The position numbers were made by a program, and so were the translations under genes. From an uncultured Phocaeicola sp. (GTDB taxonomy: Bacteria; Bacteroidota; Bacteroidia; Bacteroidales; Bacteroidaceae): DNA of 64,000 bases. Under the pieces are notes generated by a model, which worked only from the letters and a program-made list of their open reading frames with translations, did not search any database and was not told the origin of the DNA. The stretch lies in contig CANPVZ010000017.1 of assembly GCA_947581855.1 (NCBI GenBank), positions 32,858 to 96,857 on the forward strand, read 5' to 3'. Shown piece after piece: positions 36,570-46,658 of this stretch. The number at the start of each line of letters is the position of its first letter. Positions within the stretch are counted from its first letter, which is position 1.

Positions 36570-38099
36570 ATGAAGAAATTAATAGTATATGTCACATTAG
36601 CCGCCGGGCTGGTATGCAGCAGTTGTTCCGACTGGCTGGATTTGACCCCTAATAATGAACGGGTGACGAATGAATATTGGAAAACAAAGGAGGATGTGGA
36701 AGCTGTGCTGGCTTCGGGCTATAATTCTTTGCGTAAGATGGTGCCGACATTTGTCGACTGGGGAGAATTACGGGCTGGTTCGGTATATTCTCCATCGAAT
36801 ACGACAAAACAAAAATTGCAGAATTTTCAGTTGACGCCGAACGACGGACTGTGTAAGTGGGCGGGTATGTACGATGTGTTGAATATGGCCAATTCGGTCA
36901 TAAAATACGCTTCCGAAGCACAGAAGGTAGATGAAACGTATACCACGCAAGCTATGAATTCGCATCTTACCGAAGCTTATTTTATACGTGCGTTGTCCTA
37001 CTTCTATCTGGTGCGTAATTTCAGGGATGTACCGTTAGTGCTTGATCCTTATGTAAATGATGCTGCGCCTTACCATATTGCGCAATCTAAGGAGAAGGAT
37101 GTGATTGCACAGATTAAGGCCGATTTGCAAACCGCTATCGATAGCGGAGCTGCCAAAGAGTTTTTTGATGATGACGAATGGACGGGAGCAACGAAGGGAC
37201 GCGCCACCAAATGGGCGCTCTATGCACTGATGGCCGATGTTTGCTTGTGGAGTGAGGATTATGACGGCTGTATTCAGTATGCCGATAAGGTGCTGAATGC
37301 TACGGCCACCCAACGTCCGGCTTTTATGAAAAACAGTGAGTTGTGGTTTGATATCTATTATCCCGGCAACAGTAACGAATCGATTTTTGAGTTGAATTGG
37401 GATCAGGGAGCTTATGATGTACAACAGGCCGGAAGTCCTTCCGAACTCTTTAAGTTTGCTTCTAACACTACTTATCAGTTTGTATGGGATGAAAGCGGAG
37501 AGAAAATGGCCAACCGCCTGATGGATGAAGCGGAGGTCGGCAGTGTGCGGGCTACCAACACTTATAACTTAGAAGGAACATCGTATTGTATATGGAAGTA
37601 TCAGGGAACACGTATTAGCGATAAGGTGTCTTCGCGTTCCAGTACCGAGCAGGATGCCAATTGGATTATCTACCGTATGGCGGATGTTATGTTGATGAAA
37701 GCTGAAGCCCTCATATGGAAGGGAGCGGACGGCTATCAGGATGCGATCGATTTAATGAATAGTGTACGCGAACGTTCCATGCTTGCCGGTTTGTCCATCG
37801 ATGCTTCGAGTGCGAGTGAGCAGGAAATGCTGGAGGCTCTGTTGAACGAACGCGATATGGAGCTGGCGGCCGAAGGAAAACGCTGGTATGATTTGCTTCG
37901 TTTCGGCCGGAGTAAAGGAGGTATATATAAGAATGCTTTTATCAGCATTATCGAATCGAATAACATAACAGCCAACACCAATTGGCTGCACTCTACATTG
38001 GTGAATGATGACGCATGGTTCCTTCCGGTTAACCAGACGGAGATGGAGTCGAACCCGTTGCTGATTCAGAATCCTTATTATACAGGTATAACCGCATAA
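36570..38099 (+). CDS. SusD/RagB family nutrient-binding lipoprotein
   Basis: 509-residue surface lipoprotein (lipobox CSSC), partner of the SusC just upstream. Typical features are DWLDLTPNNERVTNEYWKTK at the start, tetratricopeptide-like helices, a central YRMADVMLMKAEALIW block, and the C-terminal ALLNERDMELAAEGKRWYDL and LRFGRS motif. It captures oligosaccharides for the transporter. Confidence 0.96.
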   Translation: MKKLIVYVTLAAGLVCSSCSDWLDLTPNNERVTNEYWKTKEDVEAVLASGYNSLRKMVPTFVDWGELRAGSVYSPSNTTKQKLQNFQLTPNDGLCKWAGMYDVLNMANSVIKYASEAQKVDETYTTQAMNSHLTEAYFIRALSYFYLVRNFRDVPLVLDPYVNDAAPYHIAQSKEKDVIAQIKADLQTAIDSGAAKEFFDDDEWTGATKGRATKWALYALMADVCLWSEDYDGCIQYADKVLNATATQRPAFMKNSELWFDIYYPGNSNESIFELNWDQGAYDVQQAGSPSELFKFASNTTYQFVWDESGEKMANRLMDEAEVGSVRATNTYNLEGTSYCIWKYQGTRISDKVSSRSSTEQDANWIIYRMADVMLMKAEALIWKGADGYQDAIDLMNSVRERSMLAGLSIDASSASEQEMLEALLNERDMELAAEGKRWYDLLRFGRSKGGIYKNAFISIIESNNITANTNWLHSTLVNDDAWFLPVNQTEMESNPLLIQNPYYTGITA

Positions 38100-38109
38100 A
38101 ACGAATACT

Positions 38110-39906
38110 ATGAAGAATATTTTCAAATTTTGTCTGTTAGTATGGGCTGTTGCATTCTATTCTTGCGACGACCCCTATAAAGATCAGATCTTTACGGTGA
38201 GCGACAAACAGCCGATCGCTTCTTATCTGGAAACGCGGCCGGATGATTTCTCCGAATGGATCAAGGTGCTGGAATATGCCGACATGTACAATGCCGTTAA
38301 TTTGTCCGGTACGTCCTTTACGGCTTTTGTGCCGAATAATAAAGCGGTTGCGGCTTTCTACGCCGATAAGAATGTATCCTCTATCGAGGAATTGGGAAAA
38401 TCTTATGCCCGCCAGTTGGTGCAGTATCATGTTATTAACGACTCTACGGCGCTGGATGCTCTTGTAGCCGGAGGACAGTTGGATGTAACGAATCTCTCGG
38501 GCGACCATCTGGAAATCAACTTCCGGGATAACTCCGACGAAAGCGGAGGATTCGGTTCTTCCATGTATGTGAATGGCGAAGCGCATGTAAGTGAACTTTC
38601 CATTTCTACATCCAATGGATTGGTATATGTACTCGACGGGGTTTTGCAGCCGTTAATTCAGGGAGTATATGAGTTGGCAAAGGAAAATGGGAAAAATAAG
38701 ATATTGAGCGAAGCCCTGGCTTTGACAAGTTGGAGCGATTCACTGACCATTATTGCCGATACGACTTATACTGTAGAAGGGGCTAAAGTGATAACCCGCC
38801 GCTATTATACTTTATTGGGTGTTCCCGATGCAGTCTATCAGGAGCAGGGAATCACTTCGGTTCAGGATTTGGCGTCCAAACTGGGTGCAGGCAGTGATTA
38901 TACCGATAAAAACAATGCGTTGAACCGTTATGTGGCTTATCATATTTTACCGGGACGTTATAAAGTGGCGGATCTGCAAAAGACCGAGATGGAGTCGCTG
39001 ACTTATAAATTGTGGACGCCGGAATGTACCAATACGTTAATCAAAATTTCGAAAGAGGCGGACGGCAATTTCTATTTGAATTATGATGGAGGCGAACAAA
39101 AAGCGCGCTTGGTAGAAACGGATGCCGATTTCTCTTGCAAAAATGGATATATCCAGCAATTGGACGGTTATCTGCCGATTTGTACCAACTTGAAACCGGT
39201 TCTTTTCTATTGGGATCCGACCGCTTATCCGGAACTGGGGAATTACATTGCTTCCAACGGAGTGGAAGGCCAAACCTTCCAGAAGGGACAGGATGCTTCG
39301 AATGATAAAGAATTGCGTACGGAACTATCGGATGCAAACTTGGCTTGCTATCAATTCTCATACGGGCCGGAAGGCAAACCCGGATCAAACTGGGGAAATC
39401 TGGCCTATCAGACCATTCGTACTAAAGAAGGTATGAATTATGACGACCGGGATGCAACCGTAAAAGTGTTTAATGAAGATTTATTAAGTCTGTCTTTAGG
39501 TTATAAAGGAACTGTTGTAATGAATTCGCCGGCTTTGATACCGGGGAAATATAAAGTGACGCTACGTTACTTTTATGCGAACAGTATGCGTTATTTCCGC
39601 TGGTTCGGTAACGGTAGTAATGGAGGAGTGACAACATTCCAGTTTACCGATGCACAAGTGCCTGAAGTGGCGGTAGCATTGTATTCCAGTCTTCCTAATG
39701 ATATAGCCTCTGTAAATGCGACAACGGGAGAAATTACCTATAAAACCAAACAGGGTTTGCAGGATGTGGTATTGTATGAGAGTTTGGACATTACCGAAAT
39801 GCGGGAATATCCTTTTAGAATTACGATAGATGATCCTGCGGCTAATAATTCGAAAGACTTCCGTGTACAGATAGATTATATTTTATTTGAACCTATAAAT
39901 GAATAG
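38110..39906 (+). CDS. Lipoprotein with two FAS1 domains and a C-terminal beta-sandwich
   Basis: 598 residues; the signal ends with Cys (WAVAFYSC). FAS1 modules are at about 25-180 (FTAFVPNNKAVAAF; QLVQYHVIND; LVYVLDGVLQP) and about 190-360 (YYTLLGVPDAVY; RYVAYHILPGRYK). From about residue 400 to the end is a beta-rich domain (KYKVTLRYFYANSMRYFRWF; RVQIDYILFEP) that looks like a carbohydrate-binding-type sandwich, but this is not a confident family match. It follows SusD by 10 bp and overlaps the next gene by 8 bp, implying coupled translation. Confidence 0.86.
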   Translation: MKNIFKFCLLVWAVAFYSCDDPYKDQIFTVSDKQPIASYLETRPDDFSEWIKVLEYADMYNAVNLSGTSFTAFVPNNKAVAAFYADKNVSSIEELGKSYARQLVQYHVINDSTALDALVAGGQLDVTNLSGDHLEINFRDNSDESGGFGSSMYVNGEAHVSELSISTSNGLVYVLDGVLQPLIQGVYELAKENGKNKILSEALALTSWSDSLTIIADTTYTVEGAKVITRRYYTLLGVPDAVYQEQGITSVQDLASKLGAGSDYTDKNNALNRYVAYHILPGRYKVADLQKTEMESLTYKLWTPECTNTLIKISKEADGNFYLNYDGGEQKARLVETDADFSCKNGYIQQLDGYLPICTNLKPVLFYWDPTAYPELGNYIASNGVEGQTFQKGQDASNDKELRTELSDANLACYQFSYGPEGKPGSNWGNLAYQTIRTKEGMNYDDRDATVKVFNEDLLSLSLGYKGTVVMNSPALIPGKYKVTLRYFYANSMRYFRWFGNGSNGGVTTFQFTDAQVPEVAVALYSSLPNDIASVNATTGEITYKTKQGLQDVVLYESLDITEMREYPFRITIDDPAANNSKDFRVQIDYILFEPINE

Positions 39907-41659
39907 ACGTATGAAGATATATCAATACATATTACCGGCCGTTTTCCTCGTGGGAGGATTAACCGCGGCTTGTACCGATAATTGGGATGAACACTACTCC
40001 AAGCAGGAATCCGTCCTTACGGGGACTGTGGAGATGGAAATCTCGGATCAGCCGGCAGTCAGTTATCTGCAATCGAAGCCGGAGTATAAGTCCATGTCTC
40101 GTTTATTCGAGGAAACCGGATTAATAGAACGGTTGAATGCGCAATCTTTACCCTATACGCTGTTTGTGGTAGGGGATGAGTTGGCGGATGTAGCTGCAGT
40201 GGCAGAGAAGGGCATACGTGCTTCTTCTGATGCGGCGCAGGAGAGCGAGGCCGAGTTCCTGGCGAAAGGCCATATAACAACGGCTTCGGTGGCGCCGAGC
40301 AGCCTGCGCGATGGGCAACGATTGAAAATGTGGAATAATAAATATGTGGATGTGCACGTTGCACCGTTGGAAGAAGGAGGTCCGGATGTGATTACTTTTA
40401 CCAATAACCATTGTCGGATAAAGAAAGTGATTAAAGTTGATAACGGCTATATCTATGAGCTGGATCAAATGATTAATACGCCGAAGACGATGCTTGAAAC
40501 TCTGGAGGGATTGGGTGATGAGTATTCTATATTTAAAGAAATGGTATTGTCGAGGAACATTAAAATGTTTGATAAGGCAAACAGTACTCCTCTTGGGCCG
40601 GATGCAAGTGGCAACACCGTTTATGATTCCGTGTTTACGGTGCGGAATCCTTATTTTGAAGCAAAGGGAATGGATATAATGAACGATAGCAAGCACTACA
40701 CCATGTTTATTCCTTCCAATGATTTGATAACGAAAGCTTTTAACGAAGGAAAAGCAAAACTGGCCGCTTGGCAACAGACGCGTCCCGACTCAACGTTGAT
40801 GAATTGGTGTTTCCAGTCCATGTTCTTTAAAACGGAGTATAAACCGGAGAACTTTGCCGAGTTGGAAAGTAAAGGAACGGTTGATATCACTTCCGCTTTT
40901 GGTAAACAATGGCGCTTTACAGTCAATAAGGTGGATTTGAATAATCCGATTACTATGAGTAATGGAACGGCTTATTATGTAACAGATTTGAAATTGCCGC
41001 ATAGGGATGTATTGATTTGGCGTTACAAAGAACGTTTTACCACTTTTACTTATTTGTATAATGCGGCGTCACGCGAAGACCTTAATACACATTATGTATT
41101 TGAAAATATTACGATTCATTCTGCTTTGACAAAGAATAATGTAGCAGCTTGGGTGCCGGATGCGGCTAAAGCCCAAGGATGGCCGAAAGTTGAGAATACG
41201 GAATGCCGGTTTTATGTGATTGATGCAAATGCCGGTGAATCAACGTTGGTATACACTCCTTATTGGCTTACCGTATATGAAGATAATTCGTACGATTTGC
41301 ATGACTATATTGTACCGACCGGCGAATATACGTTGCATGTGGGATTTGGTACAAATGGAGTAAAGAAAGCGACTAATAAGATGGATATCTCTTTAAATGG
41401 AGAATTGGTGGCATCATTGAGCAATTCTGCATATAAAAAGAATACAATGGACCGATGGGGCGGAGGCTATCCGGAATATTGGAATACTGCTTGGGGTGAT
41501 AAATATGATAGGGACGGCCCTGAAATCGGAACGGTATATATACAGAATGACGAGTTAAAGCCTATCACCATTACTTTCCGTGCCTGGACTGACGATGGGA
41601 AAGGAGCCAATATTCCTGTCGAACATTGGGCACTCCGTCCCACAGTTAACAATTATTGA
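39899..41659 (+). CDS. FAS1-domain lipoprotein with a C-terminal beta-sandwich
   Basis: 586 residues, lipobox LTAAC. The opening (QPAVSYLQSKPEYKSMSRLF) parallels the start of the preceding protein (QPIASYLETRPDDFSEWIKV), so they look like paralogs. FAS1-like modules are at about 45-195 (YTLFVVGDELADVA; GYIYELDQMINTP) and about 200-370 (YTMFIPSNDLITKAF). The C-terminal 150 residues are a beta domain (YTLHVGFGTNGVKKATNK; ITITFRAWTDDGKG). The ATG overlaps the upstream stop; a second methionine at 39911 is possible. Function is inferred as surface glycan binding. Confidence 0.83.
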   Translation: MNRRMKIYQYILPAVFLVGGLTAACTDNWDEHYSKQESVLTGTVEMEISDQPAVSYLQSKPEYKSMSRLFEETGLIERLNAQSLPYTLFVVGDELADVAAVAEKGIRASSDAAQESEAEFLAKGHITTASVAPSSLRDGQRLKMWNNKYVDVHVAPLEEGGPDVITFTNNHCRIKKVIKVDNGYIYELDQMINTPKTMLETLEGLGDEYSIFKEMVLSRNIKMFDKANSTPLGPDASGNTVYDSVFTVRNPYFEAKGMDIMNDSKHYTMFIPSNDLITKAFNEGKAKLAAWQQTRPDSTLMNWCFQSMFFKTEYKPENFAELESKGTVDITSAFGKQWRFTVNKVDLNNPITMSNGTAYYVTDLKLPHRDVLIWRYKERFTTFTYLYNAASREDLNTHYVFENITIHSALTKNNVAAWVPDAAKAQGWPKVENTECRFYVIDANAGESTLVYTPYWLTVYEDNSYDLHDYIVPTGEYTLHVGFGTNGVKKATNKMDISLNGELVASLSNSAYKKNTMDRWGGGYPEYWNTAWGDKYDRDGPEIGTVYIQNDELKPITITFRAWTDDGKGANIPVEHWALRPTVNNY

Positions 41660-41684
41660 TTGACCTTTGAAATATACGAAGATT

Positions 41685-44600
41685 ATGAAAAATTTAAAAT
41701 TCATCCTTGCCATATCTTGGGCGTTGCTGCAAGCAACGGCCCTATATGGACAAGATACGCATAAAATTACCGGTAAGATACTCTCTTCCTTGAATAAACC
41801 TGTGGAAGGAGCGGTTGTTACCGTGGAAAAGACGTTGAATGTGACGACTGAAGCCGATGGAACTTTTTCTGTTGAAGTAAAGGATATGGAAACGCCTATT
41901 TCCGTGTGGGCTCCGGGTTATCTTCCCGTCAATCAATTGTTGAACGGACGGAAAGAAGTGGTTATTATGTTGATTCCTGAAAACAGGTATAAATATAATG
42001 AAGACGTTGTGCTTCCTTTCCGGGGAGATAATACGAAACTGAACAGCTATACGGCTGCTACGAATATTGGTAAAAAGGACTTCACGCTCGGTAGCCAGAA
42101 AATAGACCGTGCCCTGACCGGACAGGTTGCCGGCTTGCAGGTAACGCGTATGGGCGGTATGCCTGCCGAAGGAAGTTATTATAATTTGCGCGGAATCCGT
42201 TCGTTACAGGGTGACAATGCACCTCTTCTTGTGATTAACGGTGTGCCTTATATGCCCGACAAAACGGATTCTCCTTTGATAAAAGGCTATGTACGGGATA
42301 TCTTTTCGGCTTATAATATTCATGATATCCAGAATATAACCGTGCTAAAAGGAGCTGAAGCTGCGATGTACGGTTCGATGGGATCGAACGGTGTCATCTT
42401 GATACAGACGGATGGAGCCAGCCAGGATGCAATGGAAACTCAGGTAAGCTATTACGGCGAGTTCGGAATGAATTGGAATAATAAACGTATGCCTTTATTG
42501 AGTGGAAACGATTATAATAAGTACTTGATGGATGCAGGTATGACGAGATACGCTAATTTGGATGATTTATATTCCAACTTCCCGTTTCTGTCTCCGGAGG
42601 AGCATAAGAATGCCTATCTTTATAACAACCGTACCGACTGGCAAGATGTGATTTATAAGAAAGGATTCACTACCAGTAATCTGTTCCGTGTGGAAGGTGG
42701 TGATAACATAGCTAAATATGATCTGGCTTTAGGATACTCGCAAAATAACGGCTTGTACGAGAATACAAGTATGGACCGCTACCATACGCAATTGAACGCC
42801 AACGTGTTGGTAAGTCCGAAAGTGAATATCTTTACAACGGTAGGGTTTGCCTACATGAACGGTTCGTTGCAGGAACAAGGTATGAACCTGGAAACCAATC
42901 CGGTATTGGCGGCTTATGCCCAGTCGCCGGTATTGAGTCCTTATAATAAGGATAGAGACGGGAACGTACTGAGTACCTATTCTTCTTATAATTTCGGTAA
43001 CAGTTCGGCGGTGCAGGTGAGTAATCCGTTGGCTATTGTGAATACATTGGATGCCACTACCCGTCAGTATGACTTGAATCTGCGGGCAGGTATCAATTAT
43101 ACTCCCATTCGTGATCTGACACTTTCCGGAACGGTAGGCATGTACTATAATTACAATAACGAGCACTTGTTTATTCCGGGCGTCAGCGAAAAAACAATCG
43201 TACCGGTAAGCGACGAGTATGGCACAGCCAAAAATACGGTTCGCGACGGAGTATCTTCTACACGTAACTATTTCTTTAATCTCAACGCCCGCTATGCCAA
43301 AACGTTTAAAGAGATTCATCAGTTGAATGCCATGGCCGGATGGCAGGCAATGATTACCCGATATAAATATGAAGCCGGTTTGGGACGCGATACGTCGAAT
43401 GATTATTACCAGACATTAGACAGTACCGATGATATAGGCCGTCAGGTAATCGGGTATCTGAATACATGGAATTGGATGAACTTTTATGCCCATGCCGATT
43501 ATACTTATAAGAACCAGTGGCAGGCTTCAGTTAATTTCGCGGTGGATGGCGCTTCTTCTACCGGTGAGGACGCAAATCGTTTTTATGTTTATCCTTCTGT
43601 AGGACTTACATGGTTGGGAAAAGGTTGGAAAGCTTTACAAAACACTACTTGGCTCAATAAGCTGAATGTACGTGCCGAATATAGCCTGACAGGTAATTCC
43701 CGTTTTGCTTCCACTATGGGCATGTATTATTACAAGGCAGCTCCTTATCAGGAACTGGCTTCCATTGTGCGGGCTAATGTGCCGAATACCCAACTGAAAC
43801 CGGAGCGTAACGCTTCGCTGAATGTCGGCCTTGACGTTGCGGCTTTTCAGAATCGCTTGAATATAAGCGTGGATTATTTCAATAACCGGATTAGCGATAT
43901 GATTTGCGCTCAGCCGCTTTCGTCTGTTTACGGATCGATTCCTTATTATGCCAACATCGGTAAGATGGATAATAAGGGAGTGGAACTCTCTTTACAGGCT
44001 TCATTAATCCGTACACGCGACTTTGAATGGATTGTAGGCGGTAACATTGCTCATTTTGACAGTAAAGTGAAGTCGTTAGGCGATGGAATAGACCAGATTG
44101 TAAACACGTATGAAGGTACTAGCATGGTGACAGCAGTGGGACATTCTCCTTACGAATTTTACGGATATGAAACTATTGGTGTGTTTGCAACCCAGGCCGA
44201 GGCTGACGAAGCTCATCTTATGGTTGATAACGGAAATTATTTCCGGGGTGGCGATATGCATTATGTGGATCAGAACAAAGACGGTAAGATTGATCAAAGC
44301 GACCGGGTGGCTATCGGCAGCGCACAACCCGATTTCTTCGGAGGATTCTATTCGAGAATAAATTATAAGGGATTTGCCTTGTCGGCAGAGTTTAATTATT
44401 CGAAAGGCAATAAGGCTTATAACGCCGTACGTAATCAGTTGGAAGGTATGAATACATTGACTAACCAGAGTGTAGCCGTACTGAACCGTTGGAGTATGGA
44501 CGGCCAGGTGACCGATATGCCGCGTGTGCAGTATAATGATTCTTATCGTTCCACTTCGTTTTCGGATAGATGGATTGAAGACGCTTCGTTTGTACGGTTG

Positions 44601-44819
44601 AAAAATATTACCCTCAGTTACAGCTTCAGCAAAACAATCTGGAACTTTTTCCGCTCAGGTACATTGTTCGTAACGGGTGAAAACTTGTGGACAGGTACCA
44701 AATATCTGGGTATGGACCCGGAAATGGCTTATTCATACAGCGATCCGACACAAGGACTTGATTATGCGAAAATGATGCAGCCGAAATCTGTGAAAGTGGG
44801 TGTTAACTTGAAATTCTAA
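41685..44819 (+). CDS. SusC/RagA family TonB-linked outer-membrane transporter (second pair)
   Basis: About 1044 residues. Signal peptide LAISWALLQATALYGQ, carboxypeptidase-regulatory-like domain (HKITGKILSSLNKPVEGAVV), plug with GSYYNLRGIRSLQGDNAPL, LVINGVPYMPD and EAAMYGSMGSNGVILIQTDG, and a barrel ending in SVKVGVNLKF. It differs clearly from the first SusC, with a longer linker before the plug (RYKYNEDVVLPFRG), so it may take a different product. The ATG at 41685 is chosen over an upstream TTG at 41667. Confidence 0.95.
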   Translation: MKNLKFILAISWALLQATALYGQDTHKITGKILSSLNKPVEGAVVTVEKTLNVTTEADGTFSVEVKDMETPISVWAPGYLPVNQLLNGRKEVVIMLIPENRYKYNEDVVLPFRGDNTKLNSYTAATNIGKKDFTLGSQKIDRALTGQVAGLQVTRMGGMPAEGSYYNLRGIRSLQGDNAPLLVINGVPYMPDKTDSPLIKGYVRDIFSAYNIHDIQNITVLKGAEAAMYGSMGSNGVILIQTDGASQDAMETQVSYYGEFGMNWNNKRMPLLSGNDYNKYLMDAGMTRYANLDDLYSNFPFLSPEEHKNAYLYNNRTDWQDVIYKKGFTTSNLFRVEGGDNIAKYDLALGYSQNNGLYENTSMDRYHTQLNANVLVSPKVNIFTTVGFAYMNGSLQEQGMNLETNPVLAAYAQSPVLSPYNKDRDGNVLSTYSSYNFGNSSAVQVSNPLAIVNTLDATTRQYDLNLRAGINYTPIRDLTLSGTVGMYYNYNNEHLFIPGVSEKTIVPVSDEYGTAKNTVRDGVSSTRNYFFNLNARYAKTFKEIHQLNAMAGWQAMITRYKYEAGLGRDTSNDYYQTLDSTDDIGRQVIGYLNTWNWMNFYAHADYTYKNQWQASVNFAVDGASSTGEDANRFYVYPSVGLTWLGKGWKALQNTTWLNKLNVRAEYSLTGNSRFASTMGMYYYKAAPYQELASIVRANVPNTQLKPERNASLNVGLDVAAFQNRLNISVDYFNNRISDMICAQPLSSVYGSIPYYANIGKMDNKGVELSLQASLIRTRDFEWIVGGNIAHFDSKVKSLGDGIDQIVNTYEGTSMVTAVGHSPYEFYGYETIGVFATQAEADEAHLMVDNGNYFRGGDMHYVDQNKDGKIDQSDRVAIGSAQPDFFGGFYSRINYKGFALSAEFNYSKGNKAYNAVRNQLEGMNTLTNQSVAVLNRWSMDGQVTDMPRVQYNDSYRSTSFSDRWIEDASFVRLKNITLSYSFSKTIWNFFRSGTLFVTGENLWTGTKYLGMDPEMAYSYSDPTQGLDYAKMMQPKSVKVGVNLKF

Positions 44820-44825
44820 TTGATT

Positions 44826-46463
44826 ATGAAGACAAAATTGATTTTTAAATATACGTTTTTCGGTATGGCTTTGTCTCTGTTGGCAGCTTGTTCCGATTTC
44901 TTCGAACCGGAGAATAAAACGGTACTTAGAGGAGATGAGTATATAGGTGAATCGGGAGAGATGTATTCCGGCTTTGCGGGTATTGTTACCCGGATGCAGG
45001 CTTTGGTTGACCATAATATCTATTTATTCGACAGTCGGGCGGAAACTTTTGTGCCGACCGACCGCGATACGGAGATGCTTAATTTATCGAACTACGAAGA
45101 TAATTTGAATGGCAACTCATATGCCGATCCGTCTAAATATTATGATGTGATTATTTCTTGCAACGATTATTTGGCGAAGATATACGCATACAAAAAAGAA
45201 CATGCTTCCAGTATTGATATGACGCATTACGAAGGATTAGTGGGCGGCGCGTTGCGCATTAAAGCCTGGACTTATCTGAATTTAGCCAAGGTATATGGGA
45301 AAGTGGTTTGGTTTGATGATCCTATGACATCAATGAAGGATTATTCGCAATATCCCCGCTTGGATCTGGACCAGACTGTGAAAGCTTGTATAGACTTGTT
45401 GGAAAAAGGCTATGACGGGATAAATGCCAGCCATACTTTTGATTGGAGCGAATGGTTGGCGGGAACCGATAATATTAATGAAGGTAATTGGGGAAACTGG
45501 AATTACATGACTCCTCCTTATTTCGCTTTGGCTGCTGAACTGGCTTTGTGGCAGGAGGATTACCAGCGTGTGGTGGATATTCTGCTTCCGGCAATGAATA
45601 ATGCTTTTGAAACTTCTTCGGGGTATTATGTGTATATGTGCAGTGAGAATTATTCGGCAAAGAATTATTATAGAATCTTTAATGGAACAAAATTAGAAGC
45701 TCATATTGTTGCGGGAGCAATAACTTATAATAGTAAAAAAGCTCAGACGAATACGTTATCCAGAAATTTCTATTCTGCTCCTATCTTGTTGGCGTCCGAG
45801 GCTGCCAAAGCACGGTATAGTGATTCGGAATTCAATCCGTTGAAAAAGAACTCCACCGATATACGTGAAGATCAGAATTTTGCCTCTCATTCGGATACGG
45901 AATGGAAACTGAGACGATATCGCAGTAGTGAGAGTGCTGTATACATGTATCGCAGTGTGGAATTTTATTTGATGCTGATAGAAGCGTTAAACCATTTGGA
46001 TCGTGGATTGGAAATGGAAATTTTGATGAATAGCGGATGCGATAAATACTGTACGGACGTATGTAAAGGGGATGTGGATGTATTTATGGAAACTTTTAAG
46101 GGTTTCAGTAAATATTGGGTACAATATTCTACGAGTGCTAAACATGGAGATTTCGGTTTCCGCGGTTGTTTGGGATTGCAGTCCCGTTCAATGAAAACGG
46201 ACTTGACCGATGCGGAGAATATTCGCCATAATGATATGGAAATTTTAAAAGAGTATATTTTAGAGTTTCCCGGCGAAGGCAAAACATTTCCGGCTATGAT
46301 TCGTATGGCTCGTCGGTATGGTAATGACATAATAGCCGATTTAGTTTGTGAGAAGTATAAAGACGTGGTAGGTTTCGAATCGGTAAGTGAAAAAGTTCGC
46401 AGCAAACTGGAGGCCGGCCAATACTTCGTATCATGGGATATTGACGGAACCTCACTTCATTAA
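44826..46463 (+). CDS. SusD/RagB family nutrient-binding lipoprotein (second pair)
   Basis: 545 residues, lipobox LLAAC. It belongs to the more divergent SusD-like group: FFEPENKTVLRGDEYIGESG at the start, GALRIKAWTYLNLAKVYGKV in the helical core, YRSVEFYLMLIEALNHLDRG, and a C-terminus lacking the canonical LNERxxELA motif. It starts 6 bp after SusC and ends the operon. Confidence 0.9.
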   Translation: MKTKLIFKYTFFGMALSLLAACSDFFEPENKTVLRGDEYIGESGEMYSGFAGIVTRMQALVDHNIYLFDSRAETFVPTDRDTEMLNLSNYEDNLNGNSYADPSKYYDVIISCNDYLAKIYAYKKEHASSIDMTHYEGLVGGALRIKAWTYLNLAKVYGKVVWFDDPMTSMKDYSQYPRLDLDQTVKACIDLLEKGYDGINASHTFDWSEWLAGTDNINEGNWGNWNYMTPPYFALAAELALWQEDYQRVVDILLPAMNNAFETSSGYYVYMCSENYSAKNYYRIFNGTKLEAHIVAGAITYNSKKAQTNTLSRNFYSAPILLASEAAKARYSDSEFNPLKKNSTDIREDQNFASHSDTEWKLRRYRSSESAVYMYRSVEFYLMLIEALNHLDRGLEMEILMNSGCDKYCTDVCKGDVDVFMETFKGFSKYWVQYSTSAKHGDFGFRGCLGLQSRSMKTDLTDAENIRHNDMEILKEYILEFPGEGKTFPAMIRMARRYGNDIIADLVCEKYKDVVGFESVSEKVRSKLEAGQYFVSWDIDGTSLH

Positions 46464-46512
46464 TGGGGAATGATATAGTTGGATAATTGTTTTTAATGGG
46501 TATAAAGTGGGA

Positions 46513-46557
46513 GATGCCGCATGAAGAGGAGGATTCCTGTAATGCGGCATCTTTTTT
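46513..46557 (+). terminator. Intrinsic terminator of the SusCD operon
   Basis: GATGCCGCAT (46513-46522) and ATGCGGCATC (46542-46551) form a perfect 10-bp stem with a 19-nt loop, followed by six T. It lies 50 bp after the last SusD stop. Confidence 0.88.
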
Positions 46558-46618
46558 AAAGAGTCTTTTAGGTAGTTTTTTATTTGTATTATAGATTTGT
46601 AATTAGTTTGTTGATGAA

Positions 46619-46651
46619 AGCCGTCTGATTGTAAAGAAGACGGCTTTTTTA
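46619..46651. terminator. Terminator of the hybrid regulator gene, possibly bidirectional
   Basis: AGCCGTCT (46619-46626) and AGACGGCT (46638-46645) form an 8-bp stem with T-runs on both strands (six T rightward, three leftward). It lies just past the stop of the leftward regulator gene and after the SusCD terminator. Confidence 0.65.
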
Positions 46652-46658
46652 CGTTCTG

